A stretch of DNA of 35,498 nt from positions 1 through 35,498 of the forward strand of contig JADJRI010000058.1 of the NCBI GenBank assembly GCA_016712275.1, written 5' to 3'. A program made the translations under genes and the position numbers. A model generated the notes under the pieces. That model was not told where the DNA came from, did no database searches, and saw only the letters and a program-made list of their open reading frames with translations. This DNA comes from Planctomycetota bacterium (GTDB taxonomy: Bacteria; Planctomycetota; Phycisphaerae; UBA1845; UTPLA1). Numbering within the stretch: position 1 is the stretch's first letter; each line of letters starts with the position of its first letter. Positions 17,148 to 25,819 of the stretch are shown here, one piece after another.

Positions 17148-19703
17148 TCAGTCGGCCAGGTCGATCGAACCCAGGTAGGTCACCCGATTAAATCCGTCGA
17201 GCGGGAACTGCCCCGACTGGCCCTCCGGCCACGGGGTCGGGTAATCGCCAATCGCGTCGTCCTGGAAGACATTCACCGGAAGCGCCTCGTCAAAGAGCGG
17301 GCCGAACGTAGCCGACTCCGTGCCGCATTCAGAGCAATTCGGAACGAAGGCCGTGACGTCAAAGTAACCAAACGTCAGGCGCTTGTAGATCGTGCCGTAG
17401 AAGTCGCTGGTGTTCGTAAACGTCGTATCGATGTCGATGCGGATCTCATAATCCACAAATCCGTCGCCGTTCACGTCGGCCTCCGCCGGCAGCGTCACGC
17501 TGGTGTCACCGCCAACGGTCATCGGCTGCATACTTCCGTTCTCAAACACCATCACGGCCGAGTATCCGTTCACGTCCAACGACAGATCCTGATCGACCTT
17601 GGCATCGCCGGACATCGTGAAGCCCCACAGCACATAGGAAACAATCAGTTGAACCGGCCCCAGCGGATATGGGAGGTTCTCGGCTTCATTCGAAGGCAGA
17701 TTCGTCCCCGAAAGGAGATTCTGCAGGTAGCTGTCCCAGTCGACCTCTCCGAACTCCATCAACGTAGTCGTCACCGTGGACGCCGTCGCCAGTGACCCGT
17801 CGGGCTGAACCACCGCCGTCCACGGCTGCCCAGGCATACCAATAAGATACTCGTCGGCCGTAGCGGTGCCTGTGTTCGGACCAAACGTCTTGAAGTTCGT
17901 GATGATCGCGAAGTTGGTGTAGTCGAGCCGTATATCGACGTTCGTGGCCGGCGTCATTCCGCTCATCGTCGGGCTCTGCGAAGGCGTGACCAGGTTCAAC
18001 CCGATCGCGATCTGCTGCCCCGGCACCACCTCATCCGGGAAGCTCACCTCGGCCGCGAACGGGATCGTTGCATCCACGTAGCCCGAATCCGTATCAATCG
18101 TGGACTCGAAATGTAGCTGGCCTTGCACCTGCCCGACCAGGTCCTGCCCGAGGATCGACCGTGTTTGAGTACCGGTGTTGTCGAGGTCCACGTCCTTCAC
18201 GAACCCCATCGTCGAAAGCCCAACACCGCTGTCCGTTCCCCACATACTGGCGTGGGTCGTGGCAAACGTACCGCCGAATTGCTGCTGCCATATACCAACG
18301 TCTGTGAGCGTAAACGTCACCAGAAGCGACTCGGTACGAAGCCCCGCAAGGTCCTCCGCGTACAACATCATCTGATGCGAAGCCTGCGATTCGAAGTCCA
18401 ACAAGGCGCCGTTAGCAATCGTCAACTTGCCCGTCGTCGGGTTGATCGCAAACGCTCCCGCCACCGCCGGTGACACCAGCGCCGGATCCGTCAGATCGAG
18501 GTGATAGTTCACCTCATCGCCGCCGTCCGGATCGACCGCCGCGTAGTTACCAACAAGCAGTCCCGTCTGCGGATGTTCATTCACCGACGGGAATAGCTGA
18601 TCCTGAACCGTCCACATCGGCATCTCGTTCTGATCGAGAATGTTGACGGCAATCGTCGCGGTGGCGATCTCGCCCGAATCGTCCGTCACCTGTAAATCAA
18701 GCGTGAACGACGGCGTCGACAGCGCTTCGTAGTTCATATCCGCCGTCACGAACAACTCGCCCATTGCAGTGTCGATGTTGAATAAGCCCTGGCCGTCGCC
18801 ACCGAGAATGGCGTACGCAACAACCTGTCCGCCGTCCGGATCCATCGCCGAGACAAACCCAATCGACGCATCCACCGCTGTGTTCTCCGGCATGCCGATC
18901 GTCTCGGTCACGATGAACGGCGCGAACCGCATCGCAATACCGTCCTGCACGAACAACTCCGCGCGCCCGTTCATAAACTTTGCAAATGTCGTTCCGTTCA
19001 CGTCGACCGTGCCGACGCTGAGCCAATGCTCACTCGCCGAAATAACCTCGTCTTCCGCAGTCCCGCGAACATACAACTGATTGCTCGTCGGGCTGAGGTT
19101 CAGGATGTCGAGTCCCGTCACGCGCACCGAGTCCGCCCCGGCCGCGCTCAAGTCGACCTGCTCGATCTCATCGATGCGGCCGCGCAGCGCTTCAAGGTCG
19201 AGGCTCACGCCGCCGTTTACGGCCAATGTATCAAATCCCTCGCCGCCACGAACGCGATGGAAGCCTGCGTCGCCGACGACCATCACGTCATCACCGGCCC
19301 CGCCGTACATCACGTCGAAGCCGCCGCTGCCAACGAGCATGTCGTCGCCGCGCCCGCCGACCATCGCATCGTCAGCAGCCGAGCCCGTCAACGTATTCGA
19401 CGATTCATCGCCCCGATGCGTGATCGAGCCGCTGAAATCGTCGCCATAGATGAGATACACCGAACCGGCATCCTGGCCGAGCCGATCGTTCTTCGGATCG
19501 CCGATGAAAATGTCATTGATGCCGTCGCCATTGACGTCACCCGACGTGTCCACCGCGAAGCCCGGCCGCGTGCCATTCACGCCGCCGGTGATCCTGACGC
19601 CGTTGCCGTCCGCCAACAGTGTCCAAATTGATCGTCCGAGAGCCGGGACCGCCGAAGATGACATACGTCGATCTCTGGCCCGAAAAGCCACCATTTCCAT
19701 CAC
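17148..19703 (-). CDS. Giant secreted adhesin-like protein, C-terminal segment (RTX-like, cadherin-like)
   Basis: This frame continues the protein started at 23231 after a one-base shift near 19630; its first 25 or so residues up to that point are shadow sequence. It opens with a last FG-GAP unit (DVNGDGINDIFIGDPKND). RTX-like Ca-binding nonapeptides follow near 19380-19230 (GGRGDDMLVGSGGFDVMYGG). Then come two cadherin-type repeats (about 18920-18310; PENTAVDASIGFVSAMDPDG and NEHPQTGLLVGNYAAVDPDG). The final 400 residues are beta-rich and unrecognised, containing another Ca-loop-like DVNGDGFVDYEI. No sorting signal such as PEP-CTERM is seen at the end. Ca-binding repeats and cadherin domains point to an extracellular adhesive role, which is inference. 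Confidence 0.75.
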   Translation of the reverse strand: MMEMVAFRARDRRMSSSAVPALGRSIWTLLADGNGVRITGGVNGTRPGFAVDTSGDVNGDGINDIFIGDPKNDRLGQDAGSVYLIYGDDFSGSITHRGDESSNTLTGSAADDAMVGGRGDDMLVGSGGFDVMYGGAGDDVMVVGDAGFHRVRGGEGFDTLAVNGGVSLDLEALRGRIDEIEQVDLSAAGADSVRVTGLDILNLSPTSNQLYVRGTAEDEVISASEHWLSVGTVDVNGTTFAKFMNGRAELFVQDGIAMRFAPFIVTETIGMPENTAVDASIGFVSAMDPDGGQVVAYAILGGDGQGLFNIDTAMGELFVTADMNYEALSTPSFTLDLQVTDDSGEIATATIAVNILDQNEMPMWTVQDQLFPSVNEHPQTGLLVGNYAAVDPDGGDEVNYHLDLTDPALVSPAVAGAFAINPTTGKLTIANGALLDFESQASHQMMLYAEDLAGLRTESLLVTFTLTDVGIWQQQFGGTFATTHASMWGTDSGVGLSTMGFVKDVDLDNTGTQTRSILGQDLVGQVQGQLHFESTIDTDSGYVDATIPFAAEVSFPDEVVPGQQIAIGLNLVTPSQSPTMSGMTPATNVDIRLDYTNFAIITNFKTFGPNTGTATADEYLIGMPGQPWTAVVQPDGSLATASTVTTTLMEFGEVDWDSYLQNLLSGTNLPSNEAENLPYPLGPVQLIVSYVLWGFTMSGDAKVDQDLSLDVNGYSAVMVFENGSMQPMTVGGDTSVTLPAEADVNGDGFVDYEIRIDIDTTFTNTSDFYGTIYKRLTFGYFDVTAFVPNCSECGTESATFGPLFDEALPVNVFQDDAIGDYPTPWPEGQSGQFPLDGFNRVTYLGSIDLAD

Positions 19704-20631
19704 CGTAGACGACGTCGTCGTAGCCGTCGCCGTTGACGTCGCTGTTCAGTGTAATCTCGCTCTTCCAGCTCGTCGGATCGATGGTGGTCGAGTAGATGCG
19801 AACACCGCCGTTCGGAATCGCGTTCGGCGCCTCCGGAATCCCAAACACGCCGCCGTAGCCGAAGTAGTCTGCGGACGAATTGAAGAACACCAGAATCTCG
19901 TACACATTCGCATCAAAGTTCGTAACCACGCGCACAAGGTCCGCCCGGCCGTCGCCGTCAAAGTCGCCGCCGCCGTGTGTCGGAAGGCCCGCCGAAAGGA
20001 GGCCGGTGCATCCGTTGGCGAGCGGCTCGCCCGTTTCCTCATCCACGCCATACTCGCAGTAGAAATCCCCGCCGCGAACGACCGTCACGTTTGGAACGAC
20101 ATTCTGCGGCTGAAGCGCAATCGTCCCCGCGGTTCCAAGGCTCCGAGCAATGAACGTCCACGTATGCCCCTGTCCCGGAACCACCATGAAGTCGGTTCGT
20201 CCGTCGGCGTTGTAGTCGCCAACGCTGTGCATTCGGTACCCATACTCCAATCCGGCCGTCAGGCTGGTCATATCAAAGAGAAGCCCCGGGCCCGTGGCGC
20301 CGCCGATCGATGCCAGGCTGACCGATTGACCATTCGCCTTTCCGAAGACGGCATACGCGCGACCCTGATCGTCATCGCCGTAATTCTTGGCGGACACGAG
20401 GATGTCGGCCAGGCCGTCGTCATTCAAATCGCGTGCGCCATCGACCTGCCAACCCGAAAGATCGCCGTTCAACTTGTCATGGGACGGGCCGGGACACGTC
20501 GGGCAGATGCCGCGTTCGCCTTCGATCATGAAGCCCGTGCCCTGGCCCGCGAGCGTCAGTGCGTTGAGACTGATCGGCGACGATCCGCCAACCGATCCGC
20601 CGCCGAACACAACATAGGTCCGACCCCCCAA
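19537..20631 (-). CDS. Giant secreted adhesin-like protein, middle segment (FG-GAP repeats)
   Basis: Middle piece of the same gene, in frame from about 20626 to about 19630. It consists of FG-GAP (integrin alpha N-terminal) repeats, each with a Ca-binding loop: DLNDDGLADILVSAKNYG, DYNADGRTDFMVVPGQG, DFDGDGRADLVRVV and DVNGDGYDDVVYGDGNG. Such repeats build beta-propellers in secreted bacterial proteins. At the left join, the G run around 20626-20631 has six Gs where seven would restore YWGGRTYVVFGG. At the right join the frame changes by one base within NLDT/LLADGNG. It has no own start signal and should be read as part of one protein. Confidence 0.75.
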   Translation of the reverse strand: MGGRTYVVFGGGSVGGSSPISLNALTLAGQGTGFMIEGERGICPTCPGPSHDKLNGDLSGWQVDGARDLNDDGLADILVSAKNYGDDDQGRAYAVFGKANGQSVSLASIGGATGPGLLFDMTSLTAGLEYGYRMHSVGDYNADGRTDFMVVPGQGHTWTFIARSLGTAGTIALQPQNVVPNVTVVRGGDFYCEYGVDEETGEPLANGCTGLLSAGLPTHGGGDFDGDGRADLVRVVTNFDANVYEILVFFNSSADYFGYGGVFGIPEAPNAIPNGGVRIYSTTIDPTSWKSEITLNSDVNGDGYDDVVYGDGNGGFSGQRSTYVIFGGPGSRTINLDTVGGRQRRQDHRRREWHAAGLRGGHVG

Positions 20632-23231
20632 TAGTTGCCATCGGCAATGCCGTACGGCGCGGAGATGATCATGTCGGGAATCCCGTCGCCGTTCACGTCG
20701 CCGGCCGGCGCGACATTGAATCCTGCGCCTTCGCCCTGCGGGCCGCCTTCGGAGTCAGGGTCATTGCCCGGGGCGGCGATGTCGATACCGATTTCCTGCG
20801 TCGGGTACGGATGATCGAATCCGCCCGTTCCATCCATCACGAAGCCGCCAATACCATTGGCGATGTTCTCGAGCAGGATATTGGCGTTGTCCGGTCCGCC
20901 GTATACGACATAGGCCCGCCCAGCCTGCTCGATGACGTCCGTCCCGTAGGATGGCGCGCCGATGAGCATCTCGCCGTAGCCATCGCCGTTGATGTCACCG
21001 ATCAGCGCGACGGAATAGCCGGCGTAGTCATTGTTATTCCCGCCGTAGAACGCCACGCCCTTGGTGCTGATCCCGTTAGCGATGTTCTGGATGTTGATCT
21101 CACCCGGCGACTCTGCGATATAGGATGGGCCAGTGAAGGCGCGCTGGAACATTGCATAGTCGCGGATCGTGATTTCGCTGTCGGGGTCCATATCATAGCA
21201 ATTACAGACAACGCCCGCGCTGAATGCAGGGCCTGTCAGGCAATACTCGAACCCGGCGAAGTCATCCGCATCGACGTCACTGTCGCTGTCGAGATCGCCG
21301 GTGTCGGAGCCGTGGCAGAAATCGCACACGTCCGGCAGCCCGTCGCCGTCCGCGTCCGGCCCGAAGTCATCCTCGCCCGGACACAGGTCGCGATCATCAC
21401 AGCGCCCGTCGTTGTCCGCGTCGCCGACTGTGTCATCACCGTCGCACTGATCGCAGCCGTCAGCGATGCCGTCGCCATCCGTGTCCTGCGTATCGTCGAA
21501 CCCCGGGCAAACGTCCGTATCATCGCACCGGCCGTCGCCATCCGAGTCGCCGACGGCGTCATTTCCTTGGCACTGGTCGCATCCGTCGACAACCCCGTCG
21601 CCGTCCGCGTCAGGGCCGTTGTCATCGAACCCTGGGCACACGTCGCAGCCATCCGGCATGCCGTCGCCGTCGCTATCAACCGTATCATCGAAGCCGGGAC
21701 ACACGTCCGCGTCGTTGCAGAATCCGTCGTTGTCATCATCGCCAAAAAATTGATTGCCAAAGCAAGGATCGCAGGCGTCGGCCAGGCCGTCGCCATCGGC
21801 ATCCGGACCGTGATCGTGGAATCCCGGACAGATATCGCAACCATCCGGCACGCCGTCGCTGTCCGCGTCCTGATCGTTCGGCCCGTTGTCGCAAATATCG
21901 CAATCGTCAATGATGCCGTCGCCGTCGCTGTCCGCCTCACACTCGTCACCGATGCCGTTGTTGTTGCAGTCGCCGTTCGAAACCGAGCAAATCCGCGCTG
22001 TGATCGTGCCGGCACCGTAGTCGTAATCGAGAAGCCACGCCTGATCGTCCGGCCACGAGATCTCCACCCATCGCTCCCCCGGAAAGATGCTTCCCGACGT
22101 CACAAGGATGAACTCGTCCGTAGGTGACGCGACGAATCCGTTGACGTAACTGAGATGAAGCGGCCCGTACGCATCGAACTGGCCGGTGACGACAATCTGG
22201 TCGTGCTGCGATCCCGGCGTCGTCCCGCCGAATTCAAAGTATGTATCACCAAAAACCTGGGCGTCGCCGTTTGCCGTCAGCGTGCCGATGCCGTTGTCGC
22301 CGGGTCGCAGTCTTCCGTTCACGCCCATCAGCCCGACCGAACCGTTCCCCGCCAGCGTCGCGCCTTGTTGCACGGCAACCCGCGTCGTCGTCGCCCCATT
22401 CACGGTCAGTGTTCCCGCGAGGGTATTGATGATGCCGCCGAACGCGGACAGATTGCTCGAGATGCGCAGATTTCCGGTGCCTTGCTTAATCAGAAAGCCG
22501 GTGCCGAGAATCGAACCGGAGAACGTCGTGTCCGTGTTGTCATCTCCCACGCGAAATTCCGCGGCGGACCCCTTGTTGACGGTGCCGCTGCCGCTCAGCG
22601 AACCGATGACCGCAATAACGTCGCTGACGTCCAGTGTTCCCGCCGCCTGAATGTTGATCGCGTTCGAGCGCAGCGCGTCGTTGTGACCCAGATCGATCGT
22701 GCCGCCTGAGATCAGCACTTCGCCATTCAGATCTGTCGCCGCGTTCAGTCGGAGCGTCCCGGTGAATCCCTTCGTAAACCCAGTCGCGCCCCCGATCTGC
22801 GTGATCGGGTTGTTCATGATGAGCGTTCCGCCGCCGCTCACGAGAAAATACCCCGGAGCGTTCAGAATCACGTCGCAATTGACGGTGTGCGTATGACTGT
22901 TGTCCAGGTAGATGAATCCGCCCGCCCCCAGCGTCAGCGTGCCGCCGCTGAAGGTGTACGCTCCTTGCGTCCCCGTCTGTATCTCGACGCTGGTGACAGA
23001 TCGGGTTCCTCCAAGATTGACCACAAACGAAGCGGCATCCGGCTTGAAATAGACCGCATCCCCGCTCCCTGGCACCTGCGCCGGCGACCAGTTCGCCGCC
23101 GTCCCCCAACTGTCGCCGTTGCCGCCCTGCCAGAAGATATTGGCGGCCCGTGTCGGGCTCGTGATGGCAAACAGTGATGCGATTGCCGCAATCGCCAGGA
23201 TTCCCTGATTTCCGAATCGTCTTGAACGCAT
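20556..23231 (-). CDS. Giant secreted adhesin-like protein, N-terminal segment (beta-strand repeats, thrombospondin-3)
   Basis: The ATG at 23231 has AAAGGA about seven bases upstream and begins a signal peptide (NQGILAIAAIASLFAITSP). Residues about 30-410 are beta-strand repeats of the autotransporter-associated type (SWGTAANWSPAQVPGSGDAV, FSGGTLTLGAGG). Residues about 415-645 are thrombospondin type 3 Ca-binding repeats (DSDGDGIIDDCD, DADGDGLADACD and so on). A dockerin-like pair follows (DLDSDSDVDADDF, DMDPDSEITIRDY), then FG-GAP repeats begin (DINGDGYGEMLIGAPSYG). The frame is lost near residue 868. Joined with the next two segments the protein would be about 2030 residues. A shared ECF-like element lies 94 bases before the start. 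Confidence 0.8.
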   Translation of the reverse strand: MRSRRFGNQGILAIAAIASLFAITSPTRAANIFWQGGNGDSWGTAANWSPAQVPGSGDAVYFKPDAASFVVNLGGTRSVTSVEIQTGTQGAYTFSGGTLTLGAGGFIYLDNSHTHTVNCDVILNAPGYFLVSGGGTLIMNNPITQIGGATGFTKGFTGTLRLNAATDLNGEVLISGGTIDLGHNDALRSNAINIQAAGTLDVSDVIAVIGSLSGSGTVNKGSAAEFRVGDDNTDTTFSGSILGTGFLIKQGTGNLRISSNLSAFGGIINTLAGTLTVNGATTTRVAVQQGATLAGNGSVGLMGVNGRLRPGDNGIGTLTANGDAQVFGDTYFEFGGTTPGSQHDQIVVTGQFDAYGPLHLSYVNGFVASPTDEFILVTSGSIFPGERWVEISWPDDQAWLLDYDYGAGTITARICSVSNGDCNNNGIGDECEADSDGDGIIDDCDICDNGPNDQDADSDGVPDGCDICPGFHDHGPDADGDGLADACDPCFGNQFFGDDDNDGFCNDADVCPGFDDTVDSDGDGMPDGCDVCPGFDDNGPDADGDGVVDGCDQCQGNDAVGDSDGDGRCDDTDVCPGFDDTQDTDGDGIADGCDQCDGDDTVGDADNDGRCDDRDLCPGEDDFGPDADGDGLPDVCDFCHGSDTGDLDSDSDVDADDFAGFEYCLTGPAFSAGVVCNCYDMDPDSEITIRDYAMFQRAFTGPSYIAESPGEINIQNIANGISTKGVAFYGGNNNDYAGYSVALIGDINGDGYGEMLIGAPSYGTDVIEQAGRAYVVYGGPDNANILLENIANGIGGFVMDGTGGFDHPYPTQEIGIDIAAPGNDPDSEGGPQGEGAGFNVAPAGDVNGDGIPDMIISAPYGIADGNYWGVGPMLCSAADRLADRRRSVSTH

Positions 23232-23325
23232 CGTGTGTCCTTTCATCCCGGGATGTTTGTTACTGGCGAGCCGGACGATGCCGTCTCGTTTTCCGTGCGG
23301 AGTGCACCTTGGCCTCTGCACTAAA

Positions 23326-23354
23326 CAAACGAGTGAAGTTCAATTCGCCCGTAA
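23326..23354 (-). promoter_or_regulatory. Shared ECF-type promoter element, copy 2
   Basis: Minus strand: TTACGG, 15 bases, CTCGTTTG, 94 bases before the ATG at 23231. The bases downstream (TTTAGTGCAGAGG) also resemble those of copy 3 (TTCAGTGGAGCG). The rest of the gap up to the kinase start at 23523 holds nothing else I can identify. Confidence 0.7.
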
Positions 23355-23522
23355 AGGAAATCATGCAAGAATTACATGGCGCCATAAGTGCCTTATGGGG
23401 AACGAGTTGTGAAGTGGTCAAAAAGCATGAACGATGATGGTTCGTGGAGCTTCTGTGCAGACGGGATTAGACTCGGAGGCAGTGCCCGGTAGCCGGGCAA
23501 TCCGACCTGTTCTGACGATTCG

Positions 23523-24418
23523 ATGGAACAGCCGATGTCACAAGCACCCGAGCGCTATCGCCGCCTAATGGAGATTTTCGACGAAGTCTGCACGTTGTCG
23601 GGTGATGCGCGCGCGGATCGTCTCAATGCTCTGTGTGGCGCGTTGCGCTGAAGGTGCTGCGTCCCGGTCAGATCGATCGCTCAATGCTCAAGCGATTCCA
23701 GCACGAGGCGCATGTGCTGGGGCAGTTGCAGCATTCCGGTATCGCACAGATTTTCGAGGCGGGAATCGCCGACACGCCGCTCGGAAAGCAACCCTATCTC
23801 GTCATGGAATTGATCGAGGGCGAGCCGCTCGATCGCGCCGCCGAGTCGAGCGATCTGAATGTCCGGCAACGTTTGGAGTTGTTGGCGCGAGTCTGCGACG
23901 CCGTGCAGCACGCCCACCAGAAGGGAATCATCCATCGAGATCTGAAGCCGACAAACGTGCTGGTCACGCATACAACGGCCTCATCGACGCCAACATCAGC
24001 TCGACCATCGTCGTTCATCTCATACGCCGATGACGAAATTGGTCAGCCGAAGGTGCTCGATTTTGGCATCGCGCGGGTGACGAATGCAGACATGCAGACC
24101 GTCACCGTCCAAACCGAAGTCGGACAACTGGTCGGCACCTTGGCCTACATGAGCCCCGAGCAGGTCGAAGGAAACTCGTCCGATCTTGACACGCGCTGTG
24201 ATGTGTATGCACTCGGCGTGATGGCGTATGAACTGTTGGCTGGTCGAAGACCACTAGAATTGGGCAGCCTCCCCATCTCGGAGGCGGCGAGGCGCGTGCG
24301 CGAGGACGAGCCGCCGCGCCTCGGCTCAATCGACAAGCGCCTGAGGGGCGACGTCGAAACGATTTTCGCCAAGGCGGCGCCGAAAAAATCGCGACAGGCG
24401 CTACGGATCGGCGGCTGA
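23523..24418 (+). pseudogene. Serine/threonine kinase, lacking the glycine-rich loop and frameshifted
   Basis: The ATG at 23523 gives MSQAPERYRRLMEIFDEVCT, the typical start of planctomycete/acidobacterial kinases, but the frame stops at 23651. The next frame resumes directly at VALKVLRPG with the ATP-binding Lys. The normal region between (about 80-100 residues, including the GxGxxG loop) is missing, so this is an internal deletion, not a mere frameshift. The rest of the kinase is recognisable: HRDLKPTN (catalytic), LDFGIARVT (DFG), GTLAYMSPEQ (activation loop). Near 24378 and 24387 two single-base losses break the frame again before the TPR-like part. As written it cannot be an active kinase. 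Confidence 0.75.
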
Positions 24419-25730
24419 ACTCGCGGCGGACATTCGACGTCATCTCAACGATCAGCCGATCGACGCGTGGCCGGCCAGCACATTCTACCAAATCAGAAAA
24501 TTCGCCCGACGGAACAAGGGACTCGTGGGCGGGCTCGTCACCGCGCTCGTGGCATTGTCGGTGGGATTGGTCCTGGCCGTGCGCAATGCCCGAATCGCGC
24601 GCGATGCGACGCAGCAGGCCCAGGCCGATGCTCAACGCGTGAGAGACACACTTGCCGATCTGGAATTGGTCTCCGGTTTTCAGGGGGAGATCATCAACAG
24701 CGTCGACCTGGCCGAGATGGGCAAGCTGGTCATCGACAATGTCCTGTCGCAAATCGAATCGGAGAGCCAGCAACCGGGTTTGCGTGCCGCGCTGGTTAAC
24801 GTGAATCCGGCGACGCTCGCCCGTACCATCGTGGACGGAAGCTTTCTGTCCAAGGCATCCACCGCCGCCGCCGAACAGTTCAAAGGACGCCCACTGATAG
24901 AAGCGCAAATTCGCGACGCGCTTACTCAAAGTTATTTTGCAGTCGCCCTGTATGAGCCCTCGCTTCGCGAGGCCAAGGCGGCCCTCGCGTTGCGCCGGGA
25001 ACATCTGGGGGAAGATCACCTCGAAACCATCAAGTCGATTGGTCTCGTCGGTCACATTTTGCTGATGTTAAGTCAGTTCGACGAGGCGGAATTATATCAG
25101 CAGGACGCGCTTCGGCGATTCCGTGCCCAACTTCCAGAGAACGACAAGCGTGTCCTCGAAGCACGCGATCGCATTATCATGATAAAGATGGGCCGTGAGG
25201 AATTCGACGAGGCATTTCCCCTGTCGGAAGCGCTCCTGGGCGAGGCCGAAAAAGTCTTGCCGCCTGACGATGACAAACTCCTGACATATCGTCAGCACTT
25301 GATGATGCTCTGCGTCCGTACTGGGCAATTGGAAACGGCGCTAACCCAAAGTCAAGCCTTGCTTGAGGCATTCAAGGCCAAATACGGTGAGGATAATCTG
25401 CGAACTCTCGCGTGCTGGACCCATGTGGCCGGGACGCTCGGACGGTTGAACCGTTTCGCCGAAGCCGAGGCGATGTACGCGGACCTTTACGACCGAACGC
25501 AGCGCATTCTGGGTGAATTGGATCCGCGAACGCTACGTATAATGCACAACTTGGGCACGTTCCGTGCGCGTCAGGGTCGAACAAAAGAGGCGCTCGAAAC
25601 TTTTCGCGATCTGTTGGTGCGTCAGCGGAAATCGCTCCCTCCGGACCACCCAGAGCTTGCTGATACCATCGAAGCATTGAAAGCACTTGAAGAAACAGCA
25701 GAGAAAAACAATGACGCCCCGGCCGAATGA
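24390..25730 (+). CDS. C-terminal part of the kinase: membrane anchor and TPR-like repeats
   Basis: This frame continues the kinase after the indels: YGSAAELAADIRRHL is the end of the kinase domain. A membrane helix follows (LVGGLVTALVALSVGLVLAV, about 24520-24580), then a helical region with TPR-like repeats to the stop at 25728-25730 (AEAEAMYADLYDRTQRILGE, EALETFRDLLVRQRKSLPPD). Kinases of this build sit in the cytoplasmic membrane with the TPR part outside, where it may sense proteins. The segment has an in-frame ATG at 24525, but no obvious ribosome binding site, so it probably is not a separate gene. The stop codon lies in the loop of a hairpin at 25714-25741. Confidence 0.7.
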   Translation, partial: RDRRYGSAAELAADIRRHLNDQPIDAWPASTFYQIRKFARRNKGLVGGLVTALVALSVGLVLAVRNARIARDATQQAQADAQRVRDTLADLELVSGFQGEIINSVDLAEMGKLVIDNVLSQIESESQQPGLRAALVNVNPATLARTIVDGSFLSKASTAAAEQFKGRPLIEAQIRDALTQSYFAVALYEPSLREAKAALALRREHLGEDHLETIKSIGLVGHILLMLSQFDEAELYQQDALRRFRAQLPENDKRVLEARDRIIMIKMGREEFDEAFPLSEALLGEAEKVLPPDDDKLLTYRQHLMMLCVRTGQLETALTQSQALLEAFKAKYGEDNLRTLACWTHVAGTLGRLNRFAEAEAMYADLYDRTQRILGELDPRTLRIMHNLGTFRARQGRTKEALETFRDLLVRQRKSLPPDHPELADTIEALKALEETAEKNNDAPAE

Positions 25731-25741
25731 CCGGGGCGTCG
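25714..25741 (-). terminator. Perfect 10-bp hairpin, intrinsic terminator of the beta-helix protein gene
   Basis: Arms GACGCCCCGG and CCGGGGCGTC with an eight-base loop. On the minus strand it is followed by ATTGTTTTTCTC, a fair T tract, about 80 bases after the stop of the gene ending at 25820. The kinase stop codon on the plus strand lies in its loop, so the hairpin sits exactly between the convergent genes and may serve both. Confidence 0.7.
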
Positions 25742-25819
25742 AGTGCGCGTATTGGGTTGGGGAGTGCCATCACCAGCCCGGCCCGTATCGCATCGAGGCC
25801 CGGGTAGGCGGCGGAACCA

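Noticed and set aside
20811..22127. 438-residue open frame on the plus strand
   Set aside because: It is antisense to the thrombospondin-3 repeats; the strict codon pattern of those repeats keeps the other frames open. No ribosome binding site, Val/Ala/Ile-rich meaningless product.
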